Both the position numbers and the translations under genes were made by a program. The notes beneath the pieces are model-generated. The model had not been told where the DNA came from, did not search any database, and saw only the letters and a program-made list of their open reading frames with translations. Below, piece by piece: positions 39,697-50,167 of a stretch of DNA of 64,000 bases. The stretch's first letter is position 1. Each line of letters starts with the position of its first letter. Origin of the DNA: Fragilaria crotonensis (lineage: Eukaryota > Bacillariophyta > Fragilariophyceae > Fragilariales > Fragilariaceae); assembly GCA_022925895.1 (NCBI GenBank), contig JAKSYS010000304.1, forward strand, positions 1 to 64,000, given 5' to 3'.

Positions 39697-42600
39697 TGGC
39701 TGGTTGCAAAATCAGAGTACTTCCAGTAGCCTGCGTACACTTGCATACAAAATTATTAGCACGACAAAGTAGTACTGCCATTTCTGTAGAAAAAAAGAAC
39801 GAATCTTTAGCAAATGGATACAAATTCTCAATTCTGATGCCAGCATCACAAAAGCAATCATCAATCACGATGATCATGTTTCCATATTGTCCTCAATATC
39901 ATCAAGGAATACAGCCTTGCAGAAGGTGCTGTCGAAGTCCATGGCACATCTATGTGTCTTGAATTTCTTCAGCAGCTTTTCCACCTTCACAGGAGAGGCG
40001 GAAGCGTCGTCTAATTCAGAAGTTGGCGACGAATCAGTAAGTTGATCTTGTCGGATCTTGTGATATGCAAGAATGTATGCTCGGGCGCGTTGCGAAAACA
40101 TTCGTACGCGCTCTGCTGTAATGACATTTCTTGAAAAGCACTTTCTCACTGTCCGACGGAAGTTGTCCTTGCCTCTCTTGTCTTTCAAAGGTTGCCGTCG
40201 AAAGTAATTTTTGGCACATCCCCACGCGTATTCAATCCCTTCCCCAGCAAGCTCACAGTGGCATTTTGGTGTTCGATCCATGAACAGGCCCATCTCCTTG
40301 GCCTTGATTTGAAGCATTGTTTCTTGGGCCTCGAAGTCCTTGAGGTTCGACATGAGGTACCGAAGACTCTTGTCCTTCTCGACTGCTCCCATTGAATCTT
40401 TTTTACCATGGACTGTATAAGATTTTCGATCTTGGCTGGGATCGATCCATCCTCGCTCCCAAAGAATCTGCTCCATCCCTTTTGCTTTTCCTTCCCAGCC
40501 TTCGAGGATGTCTTGTTTCTGGTATGTAAGTGCGATGCCTGCGCGTTCTGCCATGTTCTTGATCTGTTGCTTGCTTCCTTTCGGGTTTTCGATGCCTTCT
40601 TGCTGAAGCATTTTAATCAGCTGTGGCTTGGTGTACTCCTTTGTGATTACGGTCGTTCCAAAATGATCTTTCCTTGTTTGCTGTCGTTCCTCTGGGGTCA
40701 TCCAGTATGGCCCATCGTCACTCGGACGAAATACCATGGATTGGACGTCGCCAACATTGAGCTTGAAATCGTGATTGTGTGGTCCGAGGTAACCGTCAAC
40801 GCTCTTGATTATGCTATCTTTCATGATGTTTTGCTCACCCCCGTATCCCTTGTTCATTCCTTCTATTCGCAGTGCATCATCTGGCATTCGATCATGACCA
40901 CAAGAGTGCTCAAAAAGGAATAGAAAGTCATATTGAGGATAGAGAGTCTTGACGACATCCGCGCAGTCTTCCAATTGTAGGACCATTGAATCGTACGTCC
41001 AGTATCCCTCCGCTGATGCACCGTACTCAAACTCCAAAACGAAGGGACTCGTGGTAAGTGGTTGCTTGAGTTCGTTTCCTCGTTTCTTTCTGGCTGCTGT
41101 CTCATCCTTGTACTTCGTTCCTAGTCTTGCTGCGTTCACGCGTTGGAGTTCGTTGCTTGTAAGCGCCATTCCATACCCAAACTCGCGTGAAACGAAAGCT
41201 GAGATCATCACTCCGAGGCCGTCATCTTTTGGGATCAGTGCCTGCTCGCGATTTGGCCCGTTCCAGCTCTTGTGCGTGAAGGAATACTGCTTCACGATGC
41301 ATTCGTCTTGTCCAAACACAATGAGAGGACGCTTTTCTGGATTCGATCGTACGCTGACATTTCCGCCAAATGCTTTTTCTTTGTTCATTTGGTTCATGAA
41401 TTCCTTGCAGGTGTCGACATGATATTCGACCATTGTATTGCCGGTAAGTTCGTCCGTATATGTGAATCCACTGCCCGCTGTGACCTTGCCTAACGCTTGC
41501 AGCTTCTCGGCCTCTTCCAGACTGACTTGAATCCAACGAAACATCTGGCGCTCAAGGAGCAAGTAGCGCTCGCAGAAGTCCCACCGATACTCAACCGTCG
41601 CTTTCTTCTCGTGTCCGTCAACGTAATATCCCTTTCGACGCGTTTCGTATCGAAATCCAAGGTGCAACATCCATCGGTAAGTTGTGGCATGGCAAAGACA
41701 GCTCAAGCCATACTCTCGCAACAGATTCAACTTTTCTTCTTCGAACTCACTTTCACTTGTTGCTTCCTTTCCTTGCAGGCGTTCGACGACAAGTGATTTT
41801 ATAATTGTGTTGTGGAGGTATGAGTGCATCATATCGATTGAAAGGTCAGAGAGATTCTCGCGCCCATACTCTTTCATTACCGTAACAACAATAGGATGGG
41901 CCTCCAGGAAAGCTGGTAAGTCTCTTTTCCCCCTGCTCTTGATGCGGAATGATTTTGTTTTGCAAAACTCAACATTCCATCTTTGCAGAACTTTTTCATT
42001 CTTGATATATTTGATATGGACAGTGGCGAGTTGATCGATTGCGTCACGACAACAATCGTTCCAAGTCTTGAATGGCATCTCTTCAATTGCAATACGGTAA
42101 GCCTGTGCAAGATATCTCGCTTTCATTCGGATGTCCTCTTTCTTGTGCTCACTCATTGTTTCGTCAGCATCCAGACCCTCGACGATCATCTTGTACGACA
42201 CTGCAGTTGCGTTGGCATTCTCAAGCACGGCAATCAGCTCCTCTAGTCGGTCAATCGAAGTCTCCTTCCCTCTTGAAGCATTGAAAAGCCTGAATGCCTC
42301 AGTCGACTCCCACCAAATGTTGTAACCTGGTGCAAGTTGTGGTGGTGCGAGTCCGGGAGATGCGTTTTGTTCCTCCGTCGTCACTTCGCTCCCGCTCCCG
42401 CTCCTGCTACAACTAGTGGAATGACGTGCTGTGTAATTACTAGTAGTAGTAATAATTTCAGATTGGCGAAGTCTTTTAGCTGCTCTTTCATCGTCGTCGT
42501 TATTTTGATTTTTATGTTGCAGTGGCGGTGCTTGATTTGCAATTGAAATCAACTCGATTACGTCGGGCGGAAACTGTCGTTGTTCTTTGTTCCGAGTCAC

Positions 42601-43237
42601 ACGCTCCAGCGCCTTTATCTCATCATCCAATTGTGGAAAAGTGTTGTACCATGCCTTTCCTATTGGTGGACTATTGACATGTTCATTTCCATCTGGATCA
42701 CACAAGTAGTAGCAATGATTTCTTCGTTTTGTATCCTTTGGCCGGTACGTATCGTGATAGATCCCAAACTGATTTGAAGCCGATTTTTCTGCGTTCATAT
42801 CAAGCTTCAAGGCTGGATCTTTCAACAAAGCACTATTGAGATCATCTGCATTGAATTGTAGTGGTTCTGGAATTGTATACCACTCATGACAGAGTGAAAC
42901 AAGGTGGTCGGCAGTCCTCCACTTGTGTCGGAAGCGTGGTTCACGACAAAGGTATTTTATTGAACTTCTAATGAAGCGATACCTTTCTCTTGGGTGGAGC
43001 CAATAGCTTGATTGCATTTTCAAGCAAGTTAAGAAGGGATTAGATGCTTTGGCTCCACCTGATTCACACTACTGCAGGAGAAATGCACGACGGCGTTTTC
43101 GCCATGGTCGAGAGGCGTTTGTCGTGTTGTTTGTGCGGAAAAATAATGGCGCGCTATCATCGGACGGCGCTAATTATGACGTCACGTATTAGGGCTACGC
43201 AGAGCTACGGGAAGTTTCCGATTTTTTCAACCAGCCA
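39697..43237 (-). mobile_element. DDE transposon 2, 3.54 kb, with TIRs and TA duplication
   Basis: The left end TGGCTGGTTGCAAAATC and the right end GATTTTTTCAACCAGCCA (in + orientation) are inverted copies with a few mismatches. TA flanks both ends. One transposase gene fills the element on the minus strand. TA duplication and a DDE core place it in the IS630/Tc1/mariner supergroup in the broad sense. 39697-39873 and 43018-43237 are its non-coding ends. Confidence 0.85.
39874..43017 (-). CDS. DDE transposase 2, about 1047 aa
   Basis: Related to transposase 1 but only moderately similar, so a separate element lineage. The start chosen is the ATG at 43017 (MQSSYWLHPRERYRF). The core has the first Asp in VFGQDECIVKQY. 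The second position reads FLFEHSCGHDR, with Glu where transposase 1 has Asp (FLFDHSQGH). The third acidic residue is in HCELAGEGIEYAWGCAKNYF. A SAP-like insert (YTKPQLIKMLQQEGIENPKG) and the WEGKAKGMEQILWERGWID motif lie between them. The N-terminal half includes a Ser-rich stretch and helices (YRIAIEEMPFKTWNDCC) shared with transposase 1. The frame is open from end to end. Whether the Asp-to-Glu change is tolerated is unknown. Confidence 0.83.
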   Translation of the reverse strand: MQSSYWLHPRERYRFIRSSIKYLCREPRFRHKWRTADHLVSLCHEWYTIPEPLQFNADDLNSALLKDPALKLDMNAEKSASNQFGIYHDTYRPKDTKRRNHCYYLCDPDGNEHVNSPPIGKAWYNTFPQLDDEIKALERVTRNKEQRQFPPDVIELISIANQAPPLQHKNQNNDDDERAAKRLRQSEIITTTSNYTARHSTSCSRSGSGSEVTTEEQNASPGLAPPQLAPGYNIWWESTEAFRLFNASRGKETSIDRLEELIAVLENANATAVSYKMIVEGLDADETMSEHKKEDIRMKARYLAQAYRIAIEEMPFKTWNDCCRDAIDQLATVHIKYIKNEKVLQRWNVEFCKTKSFRIKSRGKRDLPAFLEAHPIVVTVMKEYGRENLSDLSIDMMHSYLHNTIIKSLVVERLQGKEATSESEFEEEKLNLLREYGLSCLCHATTYRWMLHLGFRYETRRKGYYVDGHEKKATVEYRWDFCERYLLLERQMFRWIQVSLEEAEKLQALGKVTAGSGFTYTDELTGNTMVEYHVDTCKEFMNQMNKEKAFGGNVSVRSNPEKRPLIVFGQDECIVKQYSFTHKSWNGPNREQALIPKDDGLGVMISAFVSREFGYGMALTSNELQRVNAARLGTKYKDETAARKKRGNELKQPLTTSPFVLEFEYGASAEGYWTYDSMVLQLEDCADVVKTLYPQYDFLFLFEHSCGHDRMPDDALRIEGMNKGYGGEQNIMKDSIIKSVDGYLGPHNHDFKLNVGDVQSMVFRPSDDGPYWMTPEERQQTRKDHFGTTVITKEYTKPQLIKMLQQEGIENPKGSKQQIKNMAERAGIALTYQKQDILEGWEGKAKGMEQILWERGWIDPSQDRKSYTVHGKKDSMGAVEKDKSLRYLMSNLKDFEAQETMLQIKAKEMGLFMDRTPKCHCELAGEGIEYAWGCAKNYFRRQPLKDKRGKDNFRRTVRKCFSRNVITAERVRMFSQRARAYILAYHKIRQDQLTDSSPTSELDDASASPVKVEKLLKKFKTHRCAMDFDSTFCKAVFLDDIEDNMET

Positions 43238-43253
43238 TACGGCTCTTGACATT
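43238..43253 (+). repeat. 16-bp target-site duplication of LINE B, right copy
   Basis: An exact repeat of 22277-22292 (TACGGCTCTTGACATT), separated from the LINE B 3' end by DDE element 2, which used its leading TA as a target. Confidence 0.85.
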
Positions 43254-43350
43254 ACTCGCAAGTGCGAGCTATTTGATATCGCTAGTCTTATGGAGGAACA
43301 TGGCATGCGGTTATTGCCTCGTCTCGGATGTATTGCGTTCCAATTGAAAT
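43238..43350 (+). pseudogene. Ankyrin gene 3' remnant, right part
   Basis: Carries the C-cap reading (GCTCTTGACATTACTCGCAA, then CGAGCTATTTGATATCGCTA) followed by a diverged tail and a stop. It is the continuation of the fragment ending at 22292. Together they are the end of an ankyrin gene whose body is missing from this window. Confidence 0.78.
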
Positions 43351-43599
43351 AATAGATGATTTTGGCAAAGAATAGACGTTTGTGTTGGAGCCATTTACTC
43401 ATGCAAATCGATAGACCATTGTCAATCTACTACTGTTCTCACGAGGCTCCAAGACTCAAGTCGTTGTCGGCGCACCACTCCTGCCACACCCTGGAACCCT
43501 CTCGAATTATTATTGAAAAGACTTTTGATGCTAGACCAAATGATTTGGGCGGCATTTAGCAGGATCTTCGTTCGTTTCCTCTCGCATGCGCGCCGTGTT
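43351..43599. other. Ankyrin 3' flank, no gene
   Basis: Typical family flank with the GGAGCCATTTACTCATG motif, also seen near 11787 and 61155-61180. No coding signal. Confidence 0.5.
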
Positions 43600-44400
43600 T
43601 GATAGTGTCCACCACAATTTTTCTGCAGCTCTGATTCTTGTTAATGTTTCTACTGTCGTCCCTCACGAACGATTAAATCATCGAAGTCTGTGGCGGCCAT
43701 TTTATGATGTTACTCCTGTCCACCGAATTTAGGAGGAGGAAATAGATGGCGAAGCACGAGGCATTTTTGCCCATTAAAAGCTCGACCTCTCATGTACGGG
43801 CCATGAACTCGAAGCCGATTTTTGAATTACCCATGTTGGCTGATCCAAAGGCGCTTCGAGATCTCACGTTCCAAGCTCCCGAACTCGAGTGGGTGTCGTG
43901 GAGAGCCAACACACCATTTTCTCTGCAAGCATGCCGATTCTTGAAAGCTGTGTTGTGTGTGCGTGGTCGAATCTGCTCCAATGAATCGTTGCTCTCAAGT
44001 GGCTCAAATGATGGATACCTGATGCCACATGTCACTTTTGAGCGTTACGATTGATATCACTTCCTCCGGTTATAGAAAGCCTCCTGCAATCTCGAGGCGA
44101 GACCATTTTTGTTCGAATGTAACGCTGAATTTTGCCTGTCAATCACAATCGCCAGTTGAGGATCGTGTTGCAAAGGATCTACTTTCGGATAGCAGGATAT
44201 ATGCTCGGGACGCTTAAATGTTCAAACCAATTACTCAATCCGTGCAACTGGAGCCGTAGGCATGGCTGCGTGTGTCTGTATGCCAAACGATACAGGGCTT
44301 TGACAAAAGCATTATTCTCCACTCTTGGCGCGCGGTCTCATTTCTCGACCTGTGGGGAAAAAGTGGACATGCTCGTCGGGAAGCATTGATGGCCACATTA
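43600..44400 (-). pseudogene. Relic of the unidentified minus-strand gene family
   Basis: The minus strand reads KMAATDFD, then LIVREGRQ and ESELQKNCG in shifted frames. These align with KIWQPQPSRIQSFLRPG and EPELHKLAVET of the relic at 14500-15740. Further matching blocks include the stretch at 44085-44200. A plus-strand frame at 43746-44054 (102 codons) is probably incidental. It is convergent with the ankyrin remnant. Confidence 0.45.
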
Positions 44401-44690
44401 CAAGAAAGGAATTTCTTCACTTGTCGTCGGGCGATGATCGCAATGACATCAGTTTATGATGGTGTTCGCCGTCCGCCTTTACACTGAAGGCTCACGTCAC
44501 CCTCCACTATCAGCACAATATAGGCGTACTGAAGTGTTTATACTCATTGGTACTTTCAGGATCGAGTAGACCAGTTGTATGCACAACAAAAGCGAGGAAG
44601 CGTCGAGTGAATGCAATGATACAGTGCACAGTTGTACGGTACGTATTTCATCTAGTGTGACAGAGTGTTTCGTCTTTCGTCAGATGGTTT
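44401..44690. other. Intergenic, no gene seen
   Basis: About 290 bases of ordinary sequence before the MITE. No supported frame or repeat. Confidence 0.45.
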
Positions 44691-44844
44691 CGATTAGAAT
44701 GCAAGGAAATGACGTCAAGCCGTACCAATCAGTACCGAGCCCTGCACGTACAACCTACGGTGATACAGTACTCCAGTAAGACAGTAGCATAGGCAGAGCA
44801 TGCTGATTGGTACGGCTTGACGTCATTTCCTTGCATTCTAATCG
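44691..44844. mobile_element. 154-bp MITE with 42-bp perfect terminal inverted repeats
   Basis: Bases 44691-44732 are the exact reverse complement of 44803-44844. The ends read CGATTAGAATGCAAGGAAAT and contain the palindrome TGACGTCA. The 70-base centre is shared, in opposite orientation, by 63265-63424. No coding capacity. No clear target duplication was found, so the superfamily is unassigned. Confidence 0.88.
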
Positions 44845-45228
44845 GATCCGGATTTGATGTTCGTTGATGGGAGTATGTAGGGTCAAGTATCAATTCTACT
44901 ACTACTCGAAATGATGACGTCTCAACTCCCAACATATATACATGTAGTGTTATGTCGTATTTTCTAATTGGCGCAAGTGCCATGCATATTCCGCATAAAC
45001 TGGGAAGGACATCATAGAGTGAGCTATAGAGTGTTTGTTTTCTTTTCGCAAGGCAATCCCGCAACTTGACAACCATATGATCGTGCCGTACATAGTCAAG
45101 AGGGGGATTGTAAGATCACCTTTCCATCAGCACATAGCACATTTCCTTGATCACATCAGCATCCTTTCGAATACAACTACGATAAATTGTAGCTACATTC
45201 TACTGGCATAAGTGTTTCCACAATAAAT
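44845..45228. other. Intergenic region upstream of an ankyrin gene
   Basis: No gene. The last part precedes the ATG at 45229 with CACAATAAAT. Here the family's CCTTAATCA motif is weak or absent, so this promoter may differ. Confidence 0.45.
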
Positions 45229-47027
45229 ATGAGTTGGATAACAGTCCAAGCGCCCGAGGATGGTGATGACATCACGGACATGGAGTCGAACGAGTTTAAG
45301 TTGTTCCAGAATGTCATTCACGGCAACATTGACCAAATTCGTGACCTGTTGCGAAAAGGGGCCGATTTGAGAACGAGATACCATGTAACACATGATTTTC
45401 AGGAAATTCGGTCGTGCTTGCATCGTGAGGTCGGTAAAACGGCCCTCTTGCTGGCAAGCCGTGTTGGTCGTACGGAGGTTGTTCGCGAGTTATTAAAACA
45501 CGAAAATGTGGGTGTCAATGACAAAGACGAATTCGGTGGCACAGCCCTCATCACGGCTTGCTGTTATGGCTACCTGGAGGTGGTTCGCGAGTTGTTGAAG
45601 CACAAAAATGTGGATGTCAATGCCAAAAGTGACAGAGGTTTCACTGCCCTCATTGATGCGTGCCAACGTTCTCATGAAATGGTTCGCGAGTTGTTGAAGC
45701 ACAAAGATGTGGATGTAACCGTCCAAGGCGAAGATGATTTCACACCCTCATCGCTGCTTGTTCTGGCGGCCGTGTGAAATTGTTCGCATGTTGTTGAAGA
45801 ACAAAAAAGTGGATGTCAATGACAAAGACAGACGTCGTTGTACTGCCCTCATTACGGCCAGCCGTAATGGCCATCTGGAGATAGTCCGCGAGTTGTTGAA
45901 GCAAAGAAATGTGGATCTCAACGCCAAAGACAACATTGGAAACACTGCCCTCATTGGGGCGTGCCGAGGTCGGCATACGGATGTGGTTCGAGAGTTGTTG
46001 AAGCATAAAAATGTGGATGTATCTGTCAAAGGCAGAAATGATGACACAGCCCTCCTGGTGGCTTGTTCTGGCGGCTGTTTGGATATCATTCGTGAGTTGT
46101 TGAAGAACAAAAATGTGAATGTCAATGACAAAGACACAAGTGATGAAACATCCCTTTTCATGATCGGCAATGATGTGGAGGTGGCGCGCGAGTTGTTGAA
46201 GGTCAAGAATGTGGATGTCAACTTCAAAGCCAAAAACGGTCGGACACCTCTTGTAGATGCTTGCGTTCAAGGCTATGCGACTGCGGTTCGCGAGTTGTTG
46301 AAGCACAGAAACATTAATGTGAATGCAACAGAAAGGGATGGTGTCACAGGCCTCGCCTTTGCTGGTTGTTTCGGCTATGTGGATGTAGTTCGCGAGCTGT
46401 TGAAGCACAAAGATGTGGATGTGAATGCCAAAGGTAGATTCGGTCGCACAACCCTTGTCGCAGCTTGCCGGGACGGTCGTGTGGAGGTAGTTCGCGAGTT
46501 GTTGATGCACGTGAATATTGACGTGCATGCTAGAGGTGATGACGGTCTTACATCCTCCTCGCGGCGAGCTACAGGGTCATTTGGAGGTAGTTCGTGAGCT
46601 CTTGACGAACGAGAATGTGGATGTGAATGCAAAAGACAAACAAGGTCTCACATCCCTCATCGTGGCGTGCTCCAATGGTCATATGGAGGTGGTTCGTGAG
46701 TTGTTGATGCACAAGAATGTACATGTGAATGCCCAAGATAAGAAAGGTCGCACAACATTGCTCTGGGAGTGCTATAGGGGCCACTGGGACATTGTTCGCT
46801 TGTTGCTCAAACACCATGACGTCGACATCAATGCCAAATGCTCACGAGGTAACACTGCTCTTATGTGGGCAACTCTCTGGGGACAAATGGATGTGGTTGA
46901 CGACATGTTGAAGCACGAGACTGTGGATGTTGATTGCAAGAATAAAGCTGGTTCTACGGTTCTTGACATTGCTCGCAAGTGTGAGCTGTTTGATATCGCT
47001 AGTCTTTTGAAGAAGCATGTCATGTAG
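45229..47027 (+). pseudogene. Long ankyrin-repeat gene with two frame breaks
   Basis: Three consecutive open segments (45229-45777, about 45734-46597, about 46518-47027) form one ankyrin protein of roughly 17 units and 600 residues. The repeat phase continues across both joints. The N-cap is altered (MESNEFKLFQNVIHGNIDQI) but the C-cap GSTVLDIARKCELFDIASLL is standard. The first joint is near 45740-45780, where two single bases appear missing relative to the repeat consensus. The second is near 46550-46590, and part of it is a GGGG run shortened to GGG. Homopolymer sequencing errors could explain part of this, so a working gene cannot be excluded. Units carry the usual VVRELLKHKNVDVNAK pattern, one as VARELLKVKNVDVNFK. 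Confidence 0.75.
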
Positions 47028-47499
47028 TCTTCGCCTCGTTACGATTTCGTGCGAGCTTTGCTTAGACGAGGAAGTTATTTCATTACAACAAAGGCTGTTT
47101 TGTCAGGGAAGTGTGACGGAGGAAGCGGTTGACTGCGACTGAAGATTAATGTGCGCGCTGTTTACTCATGGGTCGTGAAATAAAAAATACATTAAAATAT
47201 TGATACACCCCGCTCAAGGTACAGCTGTTCTTGCGATGCTCCCAGAGTCAGGTTTGAACCAACAGAGCTGCTGTCGTCCTTTCAACGCTTGGACAATGTA
47301 ATGGGACGCATCCCAATCGCAGCATTGACGCAAAGCGCTCAAGCACTGCGAAAGCATATCACTAGCAACATGCTACAGTACGCAGGATTTTCACGCAGTT
47401 CTCAAACCATCCTGTTTGTATTGAATTTGTGCCTCTTAGGGACAGAGGGAGCGATGACATTGCATAGAAGAACTTGACCTCGAATTTACGTGCAAGGAA
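47028..47499. other. Ankyrin 3' flank, no gene
   Basis: Downstream flank of the preceding ankyrin gene. A plus-strand frame of 62 codons near 47289 has no recognisable content. Nothing else seen. Confidence 0.45.
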
Positions 47500-48200
47500 T
47501 AAATAGCCAATTTCGTTTTGCCAACGTTGGTTGATTCATATGTGCTTCCAGATCACTCAGTAACAGCTCTCCAACTCTCGGTTTCATGGACGGATGACCG
47601 GTGTCGTGATGAGCTAACGTACCTCTGCAAACATTCCAGTTCTGAAGATGTGTTGTTGTGTTGTCCAGTCTGCTCTTGATTTTATGCGGACGACAGCAAG
47701 AATTAATTCTCTACAATGAGATCGAATAATTGATATCTACCAACTTGCTTCAAGCCGTTTCGATAAGCGCCACGACGCAGGCGTCTCCTTCCCAGTATGG
47801 CAGACCTTCTGCTGTCAAGAATCAAGACAACTTTTCAACGATCCGTTGAATAGTTGTCGCCATCCATTGTGATTTCTGACGGCCAATCACCATGATTGCA
47901 CGTTGAGGGCATTGCTTCAACGGAAAGTAGTGATTGTCTGGCGACGCGTCAAACCAATTTTGCTCAATCCATGTAACAGCGAAACATCTGGAATCGAGGA
48001 CAAGGCTTTTTTGTGCTAGAAGGGCTTCGAGCAACGTTGTTGTTTACTCCCTTCGCGTTGGCGCGACCAAGAGAGCGACATTTGAAAAGATGTGGTCTCG
48101 TTTCTCGACCTGTCGGCAACGTGGAGCACCGAGCAGCACCACCTCTCTGGTTGGCTTTCCTCTTGCGAAGCGATCAAATCCTGTGATGCGCATTTTCAGA
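47500..48200 (-). pseudogene. Relic of the unidentified minus-strand gene family
   Basis: The minus strand at 47822-48034 gives QKSLVLDSRCFAVTWIEQNW and NHYFPLKQCPQRAIMVIG. This aligns in order with 14980-15110 of the longest relic. The block near 48050-48180 matches 15110-15230 at the nucleotide level (GCGACATTTGA, CTCTGGTTGG..TTTCCTC). Frames are broken. It is convergent with the ankyrin gene ending at 47027. Confidence 0.48.
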
Positions 48201-48823
48201 GTCTCTTGGCACACGAAATCATGAGTACAGTAGACCTACTGTATATACAGTATAAAGAGTCCCTCGGCTCCATGCAGCCTTCTCATTGAAATCTGAAAAT
48301 GCAAGAAAGATTCATCTTCCAGTCACGGCCTGCTATAGTACCGAAAGCGTGCCAAGCCTTGTACTCCGAGTAATAGTACCATGGACCAGGCTGTGGGACA
48401 ATAATTTTGTCAATCAACGTACACGACTAAAATTAAATACGTGTTGGTTCAAGTAGGTTTCCTTGTTTTCCATGTATAGTCTCCTATTTTGAAATCAACC
48501 TCGCATTTCGGCTTGCATGCAAATGCAAATCCAGAGCATACACGGGTCGTCGTGCTTGAACGTTGATCGTTGTACGCCTAAATAAAATATTGGAAAGAAG
48601 GGTCGCAGGTCGAGTGTCGCATTGTTAAGTTCAATAGAAACGATGTACGGATTCGTATGTTATACAAAGGTTCAAGAGATGCATATTTGTTCATAGGACG
48701 TGTGCCGAACTCTTGGGTACTCGCCGCTCGCCCATCATCGAAATAATTTTTAACGAAAGAAGGTGTAGACCTACTACCCTGTGCACACTCTTCCTCGGAG
48801 GTGCTAGAGGACGCATTCTCGAG
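48201..48823. other. Intergenic sequence upstream of the DUF21 gene
   Basis: No gene. It holds short palindromes (GTACTCCGAGTA near 48361) and AT-rich stretches. It should include the promoter of the gene at 48824, but no specific element can be assigned. Confidence 0.45.
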
Positions 48824-49839
48824 ATGCCGCTGCCGCTGCCGTCCTATCGCTTCTGCTTTCTCTCGTTGGGATCATTGATGCTTTTGTCGCTTGTTTGCAG
48901 AGTAAGCCCCGTAGGGTCAGAGTACTTGACGAGTTCCAAAGCCAGCACATGCCACAACATGTCATTGGAACTTATCTTCGAAGCGATGAATCGTTTGACT
49001 GATGTAACCTCGTCACCGGGTCCCCATTGGAATGAGAGTGAAACGTTCAAGATCCGCCGGGCTCTTGAGTTGCTACAACACGTGTCAGGTATTGCCGAGT
49101 GTTCAACTTTGGACACAAAGCAAAGGTATTTAGGAGAAGACGGCCACAACGACGACGAGAATTACTTGCAATATGACGATGTGAAAGTGACGTATGACTC
49201 AGACAACGACACTGTGGTGACTGTCGGTGAAGATGTCATTGTGGTTGTCGACCATGGCGTGTATCACTATGTATTCAACTCCATCATGTTGTTGCTTTGC
49301 ATTGCAGTCGGTGCTCTGATGTCCGGCCTTCTCATGGGTGTCATGACCTTGGAACCACTCATGTTGGGAATAAAGTCCCGACAGCGAACTCCTCTGACGA
49401 TCGGATCATGGCCATGAAATTGATGCCGTTTTCGAAAAATAAGAACCTTGTCCTTGTGTCGATCCTAATCGTGAATTGTGGTGTCAACGAGGCCCTTCCT
49501 GTATTCTTCGATGCTCTGTTGGACTCCCCGTGGCTTTCCATCCTCTGTGCGCTTACAGTGGTTTTGTTGGTTGGAGAAATTCTGCCTTCAGCATACTTCA
49601 CGGGCACGGATCAAATCAGGATTGCTTCCAAGCTGATCCCCGTCCTTCGTATTGTGATCATTCTTACTTCACCTATATCATATCCTTTGAGCAAACTCAT
49701 GGACAAGTATTTTCACGAAGGTGATGGCAGTTCCGCGTTCAAGCGCAGTGAACTCAATGCCCTTGTTCGAATTCAGTACGAACAACGTTTAATGTCGAAA
49801 CGTCAAGATGCCAAAAATTGGGTAATTCAGCGGTCTAAG
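48824..49839 (+). pseudogene. Truncated CNNM/DUF21-type membrane transporter
   Basis: Resembles the CNNM/CorC family of magnesium/divalent-cation transporters. The start is taken at the ATG at 48824, because the following MPLPLPSYRFCFLSLGSLML looks like a signal peptide. An acidic lumenal stretch follows (about residues 90-145). The first DUF21 span holds GALMSGLLMGVMTLEPLMLG. After a single-base frame shift near 49370 the reading continues with NKNLVLVSILIVNCGVNEAL, VVLLVGEILPSAYFTG and SPISYPLSKLMDKYF, the other DUF21 segments. The gene stops at the LTR boundary. The cytosolic CBS-domain pair and anything beyond are missing, so it is at least truncated. It is the only host gene here outside the ankyrin family that I can name. 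Confidence 0.75.
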
Positions 49840-50167
49840 TGTTGAATAATGTTATCGACGTAATGACCGGACATAGTGAGAGGACAAACGGAGACGAAAC
49901 GAATACCGGATGGAGAACCGTTGAGTCTAAACAAGATATTAAAGAGAAACGGAAGCGGTCACGGTTGAGTGCCGGCAAGACTGAGAACGTATCACGTGTG
50001 AACGAAAAGGTCAATTGTAAACGGACCACCTTGGGAAACGAATGATAGTCTCATTCTAATTTAATTTTCCGATTTACAAGCGATTTAATCTCCCAGTGTC
50101 TACTACAGTACTGTACCGTTGTCTGATTGGCACGTAGGTACTGTGTGTTGATATTGTGGTTTCAACA
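49840..50167 (+). repeat. Copia 5' LTR
   Basis: 328 bases, starting TGTTGAATAATG and ending GGTTTCAACA. It begins directly where the DUF21 reading ends. Confidence 0.92.

Noticed and set aside
43746-44054. Possible 102-codon plus-strand gene
   Set aside because: It overlaps a minus-strand relic that recurs at other loci, where this plus-strand frame is not conserved.
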